Below are positions 8,229 to 16,742 of a stretch of DNA of 64,000 nt, one piece after another. The stretch is from contig DASRAU010000034.1 of the NCBI GenBank assembly GCA_035638075.1, positions 62,001-126,000 on the forward strand. Reading direction: 5' to 3'. The notes beneath the pieces were generated by a model. The model ran no database searches. It worked only from the letters and a program-made list of their open reading frames with translations, and was not told where the DNA came from. Position numbers and translations under genes: made by a program. Numbering within the stretch: the stretch's first letter is position 1; the number at the start of each line of letters is the position of its first letter. The stretch is from DASRAU01 sp035638075. Its GTDB lineage: Bacteria; Acidobacteriota; Polarisedimenticolia; Gp22-AA2.

Positions 8229-8940
8229 TCCGCTGCGCATCCTCGCGGTCGGCCCGCACCCGGACGATGTCGAGTTCGGCTGCGGCGCCATCCTGATCGG
8301 CGAGGCGAAGCGCGGTCACGCCGTCACCGTCCTCAACCTGTCGCGCGGCGAGTCCGCAACCAGCGGCACGCCCGAGGTCCGGGCGCGCGAGGCGGCGGCC
8401 GCCGCCGAGCGCATGGGCGTCGCCCTCGAATGGCTTCCGCTCGACGGCGACGCGCGTCTCCAGGAGAGCGTCGAGAACGCCTTCGCCCTCGCCCGCGCCA
8501 TCCGCCGGCTCCGGCCTCAATTGCTGCTCGCGCCGCTGCCCGTCGAGAACCAGCACCCCGACCACTTCAAGGCGGGCCGGATGGTGCGCGACGCGGCGCG
8601 GCTGGCGCGCTACGGAGGGCTCACAGGGCTCGGCGACGCCGAGCCCCACTCCATCGACGCGCTCTACTTCTACGACATCACCGGCACGGGCGAGGGGCCG
8701 CGCGACCCGGCGCTGGCGCGGCTCGTCGTGGACGTGTCGGACGCCTTCGCCACCTGGACCGAGGCGATGCGCTGCCACGTCTCGCAGATGAAGACACGCG
8801 ACTACCTCGAGATGCTGACGGCGCGATCCCGGCTGCTCGGGACCCAGGTCGGCGTCGAGCACGCCCTGGCGGTCTGGGCGAACGATCCGGTGCGCCTCGC
8901 GGGCCTGAGCGACCTGCGCGGGTCGGGGAGGCGCTTCTGA
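8209..8940 (+). CDS. bshB1: Bacillithiol biosynthesis deacetylase BshB1
   Basis: The 243-residue LmbE/PIG-L family zinc deacetylase removes the acetyl group from GlcNAc-malate in bacillithiol synthesis. It has the zinc-binding P-H-P-D-D motif at residues 16-20 followed by VEFGCG, and a QHPDH motif at 115-119, both diagnostic. Start ATG 8209 lies inside the end of the bshC-like gene, and the TGA stop overlaps the proposed CTG start of bshA. These overlaps indicate one translationally coupled operon. The VEFGCGA context and the direct neighbour bshA separate it from other PIG-L proteins. Confidence 0.9.
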   Translation: MPPRASDPLRILAVGPHPDDVEFGCGAILIGEAKRGHAVTVLNLSRGESATSGTPEVRAREAAAAAERMGVALEWLPLDGDARLQESVENAFALARAIRRLRPQLLLAPLPVENQHPDHFKAGRMVRDAARLARYGGLTGLGDAEPHSIDALYFYDITGTGEGPRDPALARLVVDVSDAFATWTEAMRCHVSQMKTRDYLEMLTARSRLLGTQVGVEHALAVWANDPVRLAGLSDLRGSGRRF

Positions 8941-10091
8941 GCGCGGACCGGCTGCGCATCGCCATCGCCTCGTACCCGTCGGTCGGCGGCAGCGGCATCC
9001 TCGCGTCGCAGCTCGGACAGCAGCTGGCGCGCCGCGGACACGAAGTCCACTTCGTTTCCTACGGTCCGCCGTTCCGGCTCGACCCGGCCACGCCGAACGT
9101 CACGTTCCATCCGGTGCGCATCAACGAATACGACCTGTTTCGCTATCCCGACTACACCCTGCCGCTTTCGGTGGCCCTCGCGGACGTCAGCCGCGAGCAC
9201 CGCATCGATCTCATCCACGCGCATTACGCCGTGCCGCACGCGGTGGCCGCCTACCTGGCGCGGCAGATGCTCGGCGCGGCGGCGCCGCGCGTGATCACGA
9301 CGCTCCACGGCACCGACACCACGCTCATGGGGAAGGATCCCTCGTACCGGCCGGTGGTGCGGCACGCCATCGCGGCATCGGATGCGGTCACCGCCGTCTC
9401 GGCGTTCCTGCGCGACGAGACGCGGCAGATCTTCGGCATCGACCGGCCGATCGACGTGGTGCACAACTTCTTCTCGCCCATCGCGCCGAAGCGGTCGCGC
9501 GCCGCGGTGCGCTCGTCGCTCGGCATCCGCGAGGACGAGGTCGTGGCGCTGCACATGTCGAACCTGCGCTCCGGCAAGCGCATCGAGGACCTGCTGCGCG
9601 TCATTGCCGAGGTCAAGCGTCGCGATCGCCTGCGGCTGCTGGTGCTCGCCGGCGGCGACTTCACGCCGTTCCGGGCGCTGGTGGAGAACCTCGGGATCGC
9701 GCGGCGCGTCACCGTCGTCGGCGCGGTCCCCGACGTCGAGGACTACCTGCACGCCTCCGACCTGGGCCTCTACACCTCCGAGAGCGAGTCGTTCGGCCTG
9801 TCGATCCTCGAGGGGATGTTCCACGGACACCCGATCCTGGCGACGCGGGCCGGCGGCGTGCCGGAGGTGGTGGTGGACGGCGAGACCGGCTTCCTGTTCA
9901 CTCCGGGCGACATCGAGGGGTTCGCCTCCCGGCTGCAGGAGATCGTCGAGGCGCCGGAGCGCTTCCGCGACCTGGGGCAGAGGGGGAAGGCGCGGGCGGA
10001 GGCGCTGTTTTCCGCCGAGCGCATCGTCGGGCAGTATCTCGAGGTGTACCGCCGCGTCCTCGGCGGGGTCGGGGACGGGACTCATTCCTGA
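8937..10091 (+). CDS. bshA: N-acetyl-alpha-D-glucosaminyl L-malate synthase BshA (probable CTG start)
   Basis: The GT4 glycosyltransferase joins UDP-GlcNAc and L-malate in the first bacillithiol step. Diagnostic BshA features are SYPSVGGSGILASQLG at the N-terminus, HEVHFVSYGPPFRL, HAHYAVPHA, TTLHGTD, VHNFF and ESESFGLSILE in the donor site. The 384-residue length is normal. In this frame there is no ATG, GTG or TTG near the conserved start. CTG at 8937, overlapping the bshB1 stop as CTGA and preceded by GGGGAGG at 5-nt spacing, is the best start. Confidence 0.92.
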   Translation: MSADRLRIAIASYPSVGGSGILASQLGQQLARRGHEVHFVSYGPPFRLDPATPNVTFHPVRINEYDLFRYPDYTLPLSVALADVSREHRIDLIHAHYAVPHAVAAYLARQMLGAAAPRVITTLHGTDTTLMGKDPSYRPVVRHAIAASDAVTAVSAFLRDETRQIFGIDRPIDVVHNFFSPIAPKRSRAAVRSSLGIREDEVVALHMSNLRSGKRIEDLLRVIAEVKRRDRLRLLVLAGGDFTPFRALVENLGIARRVTVVGAVPDVEDYLHASDLGLYTSESESFGLSILEGMFHGHPILATRAGGVPEVVVDGETGFLFTPGDIEGFASRLQEIVEAPERFRDLGQRGKARAEALFSAERIVGQYLEVYRRVLGGVGDGTHS

Positions 10092-10107
10092 AGAAGGGGG
10101 CGACGCG

Positions 10108-12618
10108 ATGAAGGGTGCGATTCGACCGGCCGGGATCTGCGCGGCCCTGGGGCTGGCGGGGTGGGCCGGCGCGGGAGCGGCGCCGCTGCAGCCGCCTCGC
10201 CCCGATGCGGCGGCGATCCAGCTCGCCCTCAACAAGCTGCAAGTCCTCGAGAGCGTGCTGTACGTCGCGGCGCACCCGGACGACGAGAACACCCGGCTCA
10301 TCGCGTGCATGGTGAACGGGCGGCTCGCCGACACGGCGTACCTTTCGATGACCCGCGGCGACGGCGGCCAGAACCTCATCGGCCCGGAGATCGGCGAGCT
10401 GCTCGGGGTCATCCGCTCGCAGGAGCTTCTGGCGGCGCGGCGGCTGGACGGCGGCCGCCAGTTCTTCACGCGCGCCATCGACTTCGGCTTCTCCAAGACG
10501 CCCGAGGAGACGCTGCACATCTGGGACCGCGACCAGGTGCTCTCCGACGTCGTGCGCGTCTACCGGACGTTCCAGCCGGATATCGTCATCACGCGCTTCC
10601 CGCTCTCCGACACCGACACGCACGGCAATCACACGGCATCAGCCATGCTGGCGAAGGACGCCTTCGCGGCCTCGAGCGACCCGAAGATGTTCGCGGACCA
10701 GCTCACGACGCTGCCGCCGTGGAAGCCGAAGCGGATTTTCTGGAACACGTCGCCCTTCTGGTACGACAACAAGGACGATTTCCACCCGGAGAAGATGGTC
10801 AAGATCGACGTCGGCGGGTTCGCGCCGCTCCTCGGCGAGTCGTTCCCGGAGCTCGCGGCGCGCAGCCGCAGCATGCACCGCAGCCAGGGCTTCGGGGCGA
10901 GCGGCTCGCGCGGCGACGTCACCGAGTACCTCGAGCCCATGGCCGGCGATCCGGCCAGGGACGATCCGTTCGAGGGCATCGACACGACGTGGAACCGGCT
11001 CCCCGGGGGCGCGCCGATTGGCGCCATCCTGGCGCGCGCCGCGAAGGGGTTCGATCCGCAGAATCCCTCCGCCTCGGTGCCGCCTCTGCTGGAGGCGCGC
11101 AAGGCGATCGCGGCGCTCCCCGCCGGCCGGTGGCGCACGGTGAAGCTGCAGGAGGTCGACCAGGTGCTGGCCGCCTGCCTCGGTCTGTACCTCGAAGCCT
11201 CGGCGACCGAGCCGGCGGGCATCGCCGGCGGGAAGGTCTCCGTCAACGTCGAGGCCGCCAACCGGTCTCCGGTGACGGTGAAGGTCGGCACGGTGACCGT
11301 CGCGCCGATGGGTGATGCGACGTCGTGGGAGCAGACGCTCGCCGGCCGCTCCTCGGCGAAGAAGACCCTCGAGGTGGCGCTGCCGGCCGACCTGCACGAC
11401 TCCGAGCCGTACTGGCTGCGCGAGCACGGCACGCAGGGCATGTTCCGCGTCGACGACGCCTCCCTCATCGGCCTGCCGGAGAACCCGCCCGCCCTGGCCG
11501 CGTCGTTCGCCGTCGAGGTGGACGGCTCCTCCTTCACGGTGGAGCGGCCGGTGGTCTACAAGTGGACCGACCCGGCGCGCGGCGAGCGCTACCGGCCGTT
11601 CGAGATCGTCCCGGCGGTGACGGTCGAGTTCGACGCCAAGACGCTTCTCTTCCCCGATGCCAGACCGCGCGACGTGGCGGTGCGGCTGCGGGCCGGGCGC
11701 GCCAATGCCGCGGGCACCGTGCGCCTCGAGACGCCCCAGGGCTGGAGCGTCACCCCCGAGAGCCGCGACTTCTCGCTCAAGGAGAAGGACGCGACCCAGG
11801 CGGTCTCGTTCACCGTGAAGCCCCCGGCCACGCCGTCGTCCGCGACGCTGCGTGCCGCCGCCGAGGTGGACGGCAAGCGCTTCGACCGCGGGCTCGTGAA
11901 GATCGAGTACGACCACATCCCGACGCAGACCATCCTGCCGCCGGCGGAGGCCAGGGTCGTGCGCCTGGCGCTGGAGCGCCAGGGGCAGCAGATCGGCTAC
12001 GTGCAGGGAGCGGGGGACACCATCCCCGCGAGCCTGCGGCAGCTCGGGTACACGGTGACCGAGCTGACGACCTCCGACCTCGTCCCGGACCGGCTGAAGC
12101 GCTTCGACGCCGTCGTGCTCGGCGTGCGCGCCTACAACACTCTCCAGGACATCCGCTTCCGGCAGCAGGCTCTCTTCGACTACGCCAACGCCGGCGGAAC
12201 GCTCGTCGTGCAGTACACCACCCCGCAGGAGATCAAGGTGGACGCGCCGCTGCCGATCCCGCTGAAGCTGTCGCGCGACCGCGTGAGCGAGGAGACCGCG
12301 GAGGTGAAGGTGCTGCTGCCGGACAACGCGGTGGTCAACCGTCCCAACAAGATCGGTCCGGCCGATTTCGACGGCTGGGTGCAGGAGCGCGGCCTCTACT
12401 TCGCCAGCGAGTGGGACCCGGCCTACCAGGCGATCCTCTCTTGCCACGACGCCAACGAGCCGGCGCGCAACGGCGGCCTGCTGGTCGCGCCGTACGGCAG
12501 GGGGCACGTCGTCTACACCGGCTACTCGTGGTTCCGGCAGTTCCCCGCCGGCGTGCCGGGCGCGATCCGCCTGTTCGTGAACCTGCTGTCGCTCGGCCGG
12601 GCCCCCGCCGCCTCGTGA
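10108..12618 (+). CDS. Large secreted PIG-L (LmbE) family deacetylase
   Basis: The 836-residue protein begins at ATG 10108 behind a GAAGGGGG ribosome site, with a signal peptide of about 25 residues. The PIG-L zinc motif A-H-P-D-D-E is at 55-60 and a D-T-H-G-N-H motif near 170 supplies the other metal ligand. The C-terminal half has beta-sandwich (NEW3-like) sequence and then a ThuA/GATase-like region with TELTTSDLVPDRL and GVRAYNT. This layout is common in large exported PIG-L proteins thought to deacetylate sugars or glycoconjugates. It follows bshA by 16 nt, so a role in bacillithiol or conjugate turnover is possible but unproven. It is coupled to the next gene by a GTGA overlap. Confidence 0.85.
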   Translation: MKGAIRPAGICAALGLAGWAGAGAAPLQPPRPDAAAIQLALNKLQVLESVLYVAAHPDDENTRLIACMVNGRLADTAYLSMTRGDGGQNLIGPEIGELLGVIRSQELLAARRLDGGRQFFTRAIDFGFSKTPEETLHIWDRDQVLSDVVRVYRTFQPDIVITRFPLSDTDTHGNHTASAMLAKDAFAASSDPKMFADQLTTLPPWKPKRIFWNTSPFWYDNKDDFHPEKMVKIDVGGFAPLLGESFPELAARSRSMHRSQGFGASGSRGDVTEYLEPMAGDPARDDPFEGIDTTWNRLPGGAPIGAILARAAKGFDPQNPSASVPPLLEARKAIAALPAGRWRTVKLQEVDQVLAACLGLYLEASATEPAGIAGGKVSVNVEAANRSPVTVKVGTVTVAPMGDATSWEQTLAGRSSAKKTLEVALPADLHDSEPYWLREHGTQGMFRVDDASLIGLPENPPALAASFAVEVDGSSFTVERPVVYKWTDPARGERYRPFEIVPAVTVEFDAKTLLFPDARPRDVAVRLRAGRANAAGTVRLETPQGWSVTPESRDFSLKEKDATQAVSFTVKPPATPSSATLRAAAEVDGKRFDRGLVKIEYDHIPTQTILPPAEARVVRLALERQGQQIGYVQGAGDTIPASLRQLGYTVTELTTSDLVPDRLKRFDAVVLGVRAYNTLQDIRFRQQALFDYANAGGTLVVQYTTPQEIKVDAPLPIPLKLSRDRVSEETAEVKVLLPDNAVVNRPNKIGPADFDGWVQERGLYFASEWDPAYQAILSCHDANEPARNGGLLVAPYGRGHVVYTGYSWFRQFPAGVPGAIRLFVNLLSLGRAPAAS

Positions 12619-12773
12619 AAGCAGACGAGGCGCGCGCGACCGCGCCCCCGATCGAGAAGGAAGCCGAGCCGCCTCCCTTCCTGGGGACGTGGCCGCGCCT
12701 CTATGCGGCCGTGCTCGGCTGGCTCGGGTTGATGGTGCTGCTGATGCACTTGTTCACCCTGCGGTACCGGTGA
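12615..12773 (+). CDS. 52-residue single-span membrane peptide
   Basis: The GTG start at 12615 overlaps the preceding TGA stop (GTGA). The product has a charged proline-rich cytoplasmic head (EKEAEPPPF), then one hydrophobic span (LYAAVLGWLGLMVLLMHLF) and a short RYR tail. No family was recognised. Its position between the PIG-L protein and an SSS symporter suggests an accessory subunit of that transporter, since small single-span partners of SSS and related carriers are known. Codon use matches its neighbours. Confidence 0.65.
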   Translation: MKADEARATAPPIEKEAEPPPFLGTWPRLYAAVLGWLGLMVLLMHLFTLRYR

Positions 12774-12789
12774 GCGGCGGGCGAAGCCT

Positions 12790-14526
12790 TTGAGCGGCAT
12801 CGACTGGATCGTCCTCACCGGGACGCTGCTGGCGATCGTGCTCTACGGCATGTGGCGCACGCGCGGCAGCCGCGATCTCGAGCGCTACTTCCGCGGCGAT
12901 CACCGCATGAGGTGGGGAACGATCGGCCTGTCGGTCATGGCGACCCAGGCGAGCGCCATCACCTTCCTCTCGACGCCCGGGTTCGGGTACGAGAAGGGGA
13001 TGATGTTCGTGCAGAACTATCTCGGGCTGCCGCTCGCGCTCGTGATCGTGTCGGCGCTGTTCATCCCGGCGTATTTCCGGGCGAACGTCTACACGTCGTA
13101 CGAGTACCTGGAGCGGCGCTTCGATCTGAAGACGCGCCAGCTCGGGGCGCTCCTGTTCCTGGTGCAGCGCGGGCTGTCGGCCGGCATCACCATCTACGCG
13201 CCGGCGATCATCCTGTCGAACCTGCTCGGCTGGGACCTGCGGCTGACCATCCTCGCCGCGGGCGGGCTGGTCATCGCCTACACCGTGTCGGGCGGGTCGC
13301 CCGCGGTCAGCCTGACGCAGAAGCACCAGATGGCGGTCATCATGACCGGGATGGTGGTCGCTTTCGCGATCATCGTCGCGGACGTGACGAAGGAGATCCC
13401 GTTCACCACCGCCCTCGGCATCGCCGGGAAGATGGGCCGGCTCGAGGCGATGTCGTTCTCCTTCGATCCGCACGTGCGCTACACCTTCTGGTCGGGGATG
13501 CTCGGAGGCCTCTTCCTGGCCCTGTCGTACTTCGGCACCGACCAGTCGCAGGTGGGCCGCTACCTGACGGGCGCCTCCACGGCCGAGAGCCGGCTCGGGC
13601 TGATGTTCAACGCGGTCCTCAAGATCCCGATGCAGTTCTTCATCCTGTTCGTCGGCGTGATGGTCTGCCTGTTCTACCAGTTCACGGCGCCGCCGCTGCT
13701 CTTCAAGAAGACGGCGCTGCAGGCGGTCGAGGCGAGCCCGCGCGCGGGGGACCTGCGCGCGCTCGAGGCGCGCCACACCGCGCTGTTCGAGGAGAAGCGC
13801 GAGGCGGTGCGGTCGCTGGCGATGGCGCTCGAGCGGCACGACGACGGCGCCGCCGCGAGCGAGGGGCAGCGGGTGCGCGACCTGCTGGCGCGGGACGAGG
13901 CGGTGCGCACCGAGGCGAAGGACCTCGTCGCCCAGGTCAACCCGGCGGTCAGGACCAACGACACCGACTACGTCTTCCTGACCTTCGTCCTGGCGTTCCT
14001 GCCGAAAGGGGTCGTGGGGCTGCTCATCGCGGTCATCTTCTGCGCCGCGCTCTCGGCCAGCGCCTCGGAGATCAACGCCCTCGGATCGACGACGACCGTG
14101 GACCTGTACAAGCGGCTGGTGCGTCCGGGCCAATCCGAGCGGCACTACGTGCGGATGTCGAAGCTGCTCACGGCTGTGTGGGGAGCACTGGCCATCGGCT
14201 TCGCCCTGTTCGCGGGGCTGGTGGAGAACCTCATCGAGGCGGTCAACATCCTGGGGTCGCTGTTCTACGGCACCATCCTGGGGCTGTTCCTGACCGCCTT
14301 CCTCCTGAAGCGCGTGCGCGGGACAGCCGTGTTCTTCGCGGCGCTTGCCGCGGAGGCCGCGGTGATCGCCCTCTACCTCTCCACCGCCATCGGCTATCTG
14401 TGGTTCAACGTCATCGGCTGCGCCCTCGTGCTCGCGCTGGCGTCGCTGCTCCAGACCGTCCTGCCCGCCGGGAGCGACCGGGCCCCCGGCGGAAACGCCG
14501 TTGCTCCGGCGGTCGGGGGGAGATAG
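12790..14526 (+). CDS. Sodium:solute symporter (SSS family)
   Basis: The 578-residue membrane protein has about 13 spans and SSS-type motifs: VMATQASAITFLSTPGFGYEKG near the N-terminus, TVSGGSPAV, and ALSASASEINALGSTTTVDLYKR for the TM8 sodium site. TTG 12790 is used because an in-frame stop lies a short way upstream and no ATG is available. A hydrophilic helical insertion (about residues 305-395, rich in E, R and A) lies between two late membrane spans; it looks like a coiled coil and is not usual for the family. The solute is unknown. A sugar released by the upstream PIG-L protein is an attractive guess. Confidence 0.88.
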   Translation: MSGIDWIVLTGTLLAIVLYGMWRTRGSRDLERYFRGDHRMRWGTIGLSVMATQASAITFLSTPGFGYEKGMMFVQNYLGLPLALVIVSALFIPAYFRANVYTSYEYLERRFDLKTRQLGALLFLVQRGLSAGITIYAPAIILSNLLGWDLRLTILAAGGLVIAYTVSGGSPAVSLTQKHQMAVIMTGMVVAFAIIVADVTKEIPFTTALGIAGKMGRLEAMSFSFDPHVRYTFWSGMLGGLFLALSYFGTDQSQVGRYLTGASTAESRLGLMFNAVLKIPMQFFILFVGVMVCLFYQFTAPPLLFKKTALQAVEASPRAGDLRALEARHTALFEEKREAVRSLAMALERHDDGAAASEGQRVRDLLARDEAVRTEAKDLVAQVNPAVRTNDTDYVFLTFVLAFLPKGVVGLLIAVIFCAALSASASEINALGSTTTVDLYKRLVRPGQSERHYVRMSKLLTAVWGALAIGFALFAGLVENLIEAVNILGSLFYGTILGLFLTAFLLKRVRGTAVFFAALAAEAAVIALYLSTAIGYLWFNVIGCALVLALASLLQTVLPAGSDRAPGGNAVAPAVGGR

Positions 14527-14599
14527 GATCCCGGTCCATCCACCGAAGTCACAGTCGTTGCCAGGCCGTTTTCGAACCGACGTCTCGAGGAGGACGTGT

Positions 14600-15460
14600 A
14601 TGAAGAAAGTCGTGGGTACCGCCGCACTGCTCGCCCTGCTGATTCCGGCGGGAGCTTCCGCCCAGCAGGCGCTCAAGCTGCCGCGCCCGAGCCCCAAGGC
14701 CTCGGTCGTGCAGACCGTCGGGCTGACCGATGTCACCATCAACTACTGCCGCCCCGGCGTGAAGGGGCGCACCATCTGGGGCGACCTCGTCCCGTACGAC
14801 AAGGTCTGGCGCACCGGCGCCAACGAGGCGACGACCATCCAGTTCAGCCAGGACGTCAAGGTGAACGGCAAGCCGCTGCCGGCGGGGCTCTACAGCCTGC
14901 ACACCATCCCGGGCAAGACGGCGTGGACGGTGATCTTCAACAAGAAGGCCGAGCAGTGGGGCTCGTACGACTACAGCGAGAAGGAGGACGCCCTGCGCGT
15001 CCAGGTGACGCCCACCGCCGGGCCGATGCAGGAGTTCATGGCGTTCTCCTTCCCCGAGGTCACTCCCGACGGCGCGACCGTCGAGCTGGCGTGGGAGAAG
15101 CTGCGCGTCCCGTTCAAGATCGAGGTGGCGACGAAGGACCAGGCGATGGCGTCCATCCGCCAGGCCCTGTCGGGCGACGTCAAGGAGTGGAACGTGCCGT
15201 ACGGCGCCGCCAACTACGCCTTCACCAACAACGTCGGCACCCCCGACGAGGCGATGAAGTGGATCGACCAGTCGGTGTCGCTGAAGGAGACCTTCTACAA
15301 CCTCCGCCTCAAGGCCGCCATGCTGGACAAGGCGGGCAAGAAGAAGGATGCGGTGGCGGTGGCGGAGAAGGCCGTCCAGGTCGGGAAGGCGAACCAGGAC
15401 GACGAAGGGGAAATCGCCAAGACCCAGAAGCAGATCGCGGAGTGGAAGGCGAAGAGCTGA
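14600..15460 (+). CDS. DUF2911 secreted protein
   Basis: ATG 14600 is preceded by GAGGAGGA at good spacing and opens a signal peptide (VVGTAALLALLIPAGASA). The 286-residue product matches DUF2911: P-R-x-S-P-x-A followed by YCRPGVKGRTIWG, YDKVWRTGANEAT, and GLYSLHTIPGK. The C-terminal 90 residues are helical and TPR-like. DUF2911 proteins are abundant in Bacteroidota and Acidobacteriota; their function is unknown. A strong bidirectional hairpin follows the stop. Confidence 0.9.
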   Translation: MKKVVGTAALLALLIPAGASAQQALKLPRPSPKASVVQTVGLTDVTINYCRPGVKGRTIWGDLVPYDKVWRTGANEATTIQFSQDVKVNGKPLPAGLYSLHTIPGKTAWTVIFNKKAEQWGSYDYSEKEDALRVQVTPTAGPMQEFMAFSFPEVTPDGATVELAWEKLRVPFKIEVATKDQAMASIRQALSGDVKEWNVPYGAANYAFTNNVGTPDEAMKWIDQSVSLKETFYNLRLKAAMLDKAGKKKDAVAVAEKAVQVGKANQDDEGEIAKTQKQIAEWKAKS

Positions 15461-15473
15461 GTCCTAAAGCCGG

Positions 15474-15517
15474 GAGGGGCGGCGCTTCGGCCCTGCAAGG
15501 TTGAAGCGCCGCCTCTC
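15474..15517. terminator. Bidirectional hairpin between convergent genes
   Basis: A 15-bp stem (15474-15488 with 15503-15517) with a single G-U pair and a 14-nt loop lies between the DUF2911 gene and the convergent small gene at 15528-15881. There is no long U tract on either side, but the position and stability fit a shared terminator. Confidence 0.65.
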
Positions 15518-15527
15518 CGCGACCAGC

Positions 15528-15881
15528 TCAGGACTGGCAGGCCGCCCGGAAGCGATCCCGCCAGGAATGAATGCGAGCCCGGGTCTCCTCGGGGGAGAGC
15601 CTCAGGAGCACGCAGATGTTCTCGAACGTGAAGACGTGAGTGCGGGCGTGGCTGGCGATCCAGCGCTCCGCATCCCGGCGATCGACGCGCGCCTGGAACT
15701 GGCGCGTGCCGTAGCCGCGTTCGATGCAGCGCACCGCGTCCTCGAGGACGGCGATGGCCAGCCTCACTTCGCTGATGCGACGCAGACGGTTGTCCAGCGA
15801 CGCGAACACGTCGCGGACCAGCGATCCGCGCCGCGGCGCTTCCTCGATCGGGGTTGCGGTTGATGCCTGGGAACGAATCAT
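15528..15881 (-). CDS. Small conserved-looking protein of unknown function
   Basis: The 117-residue cytoplasmic protein starts at an ATG preceded by GAGGGAG. It is Arg-rich with no membrane span. A C-terminal motif, F-T-F-E-N-I-C-V-L-L-R-L-S-P-E near residues 85-99, resembles the F-x-x-I-C-x-x-L-x-L-D-P-x-x-x-R motif seen in small proteins of Deltaproteobacteria and Acidobacteriota, which may form a DNA-binding-like helix pair. I assign no function. It lies between the DUF2911 gene and a two-component system transcribed in the same direction. Confidence 0.6.
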   Translation of the reverse strand: MIRSQASTATPIEEAPRRGSLVRDVFASLDNRLRRISEVRLAIAVLEDAVRCIERGYGTRQFQARVDRRDAERWIASHARTHVFTFENICVLLRLSPEETRARIHSWRDRFRAACQS

Positions 15882-16088
15882 GAAGGTGTCTCCCTCATGC
15901 TGGGAAGTGCAACTGGTTCGATGCGGGGGATTCTTGCAGGCGGGGGAAAAACCGGCTATCCGTAAAGGCCGGTATTCATCGCTCGGGCTGATCCGGAACT
16001 CGCGGGGCGCTGCGGTGCGGCGCGCAGGTGACGCGCCGATGGCGCGCGGACGCGCCGGGTCGTGCGGGACCTCGGCGCGCCGCGCGCG

Positions 16089-16742
16089 TCAGACCGTGAT
16101 GATGTGGTTGCGGATGGCGTAGCGGACGAGATCGCTGAGCGAGCCGCACTCCAGCTTGTGCATGATGTTCGAGCGGTGCGTCTCGGCGGTGCGCACGCTG
16201 ATGCCGAGGATGTCGGCCACCTCCTTGTTGCTCTTCCCCTCGCCGAGCAGCTGCACCACCTCGCGCTCGCGGTGCGTGAGCGACACCGGCTCGGCCGGCG
16301 GCGGCTGCTGGCCGTCGGTGCGCCCGAGGCTGCGCTTCAGCACCACCTGCGCGACGCTCGAGGTGAAGAAGATCCGCTGCCGCCCGACCGCCTCGACGGC
16401 GTTGACCAGGTCGCGCCCCGCGTCGGACTTCAGCACGTAGCCGCGGGCCCCCGCGGCCAGCACCTCGCGCACCACCTGCTCGGATTCGTGCATCGTCAGG
16501 ATCAGGATGCCGCTCTTGGGCGCGGCCTTGAGGATCTGCCGCGCCGCGTCGAGACCGTTGAGCCCGGGCATCCCGATGTCGAGGATGATGACGTCGGGCT
16601 GCAGCCGCTTCGCCTTCTCCACCGCCTCGCGCCCGTCCACCGCCTCCGCGACCACCTGCCAGCCCGGCCGGGCCTCCAGCAGGGCGCGCACGCCGTGACG
16701 CACCACTTCATGATCGTCGGCCACCAGTATTCGCATCGTCAT
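16089..16742 (-). CDS. NarL/FixJ-family response regulator
   Basis: The 217-residue protein has a receiver domain (acidic pocket D9-D10, phosphoacceptor D55 in ILDIGMPG, switch T83, K105) and a LuxR-type helix-turn-helix (about 150-212, with LTHREREVVQLLGEGKSNKEVA). It should be phosphorylated by the histidine kinase encoded just upstream, whose stop overlaps this ATG by one base (TGATG). The target genes are not evident. Confidence 0.95.
   Translation of the reverse strand: MTMRILVADDHEVVRHGVRALLEARPGWQVVAEAVDGREAVEKAKRLQPDVIILDIGMPGLNGLDAARQILKAAPKSGILILTMHESEQVVREVLAAGARGYVLKSDAGRDLVNAVEAVGRQRIFFTSSVAQVVLKRSLGRTDGQQPPPAEPVSLTHREREVVQLLGEGKSNKEVADILGISVRTAETHRSNIMHKLECGSLSDLVRYAIRNHIITV

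Noticed and set aside
8430..8936. Upstream extension of the bshA frame as the true N-terminus
   Set aside because: The extension lies antiparallel in content to bshB1, is Arg/Ala-rich and has no BshA homology. BshA normally begins right at the S-Y-P-S-x-G-G segment.
14560..14600. TTCGAAC tRNA-like T-loop motif before the DUF2911 gene
   Set aside because: No acceptor stem, anticodon arm or D-arm can be formed around it.
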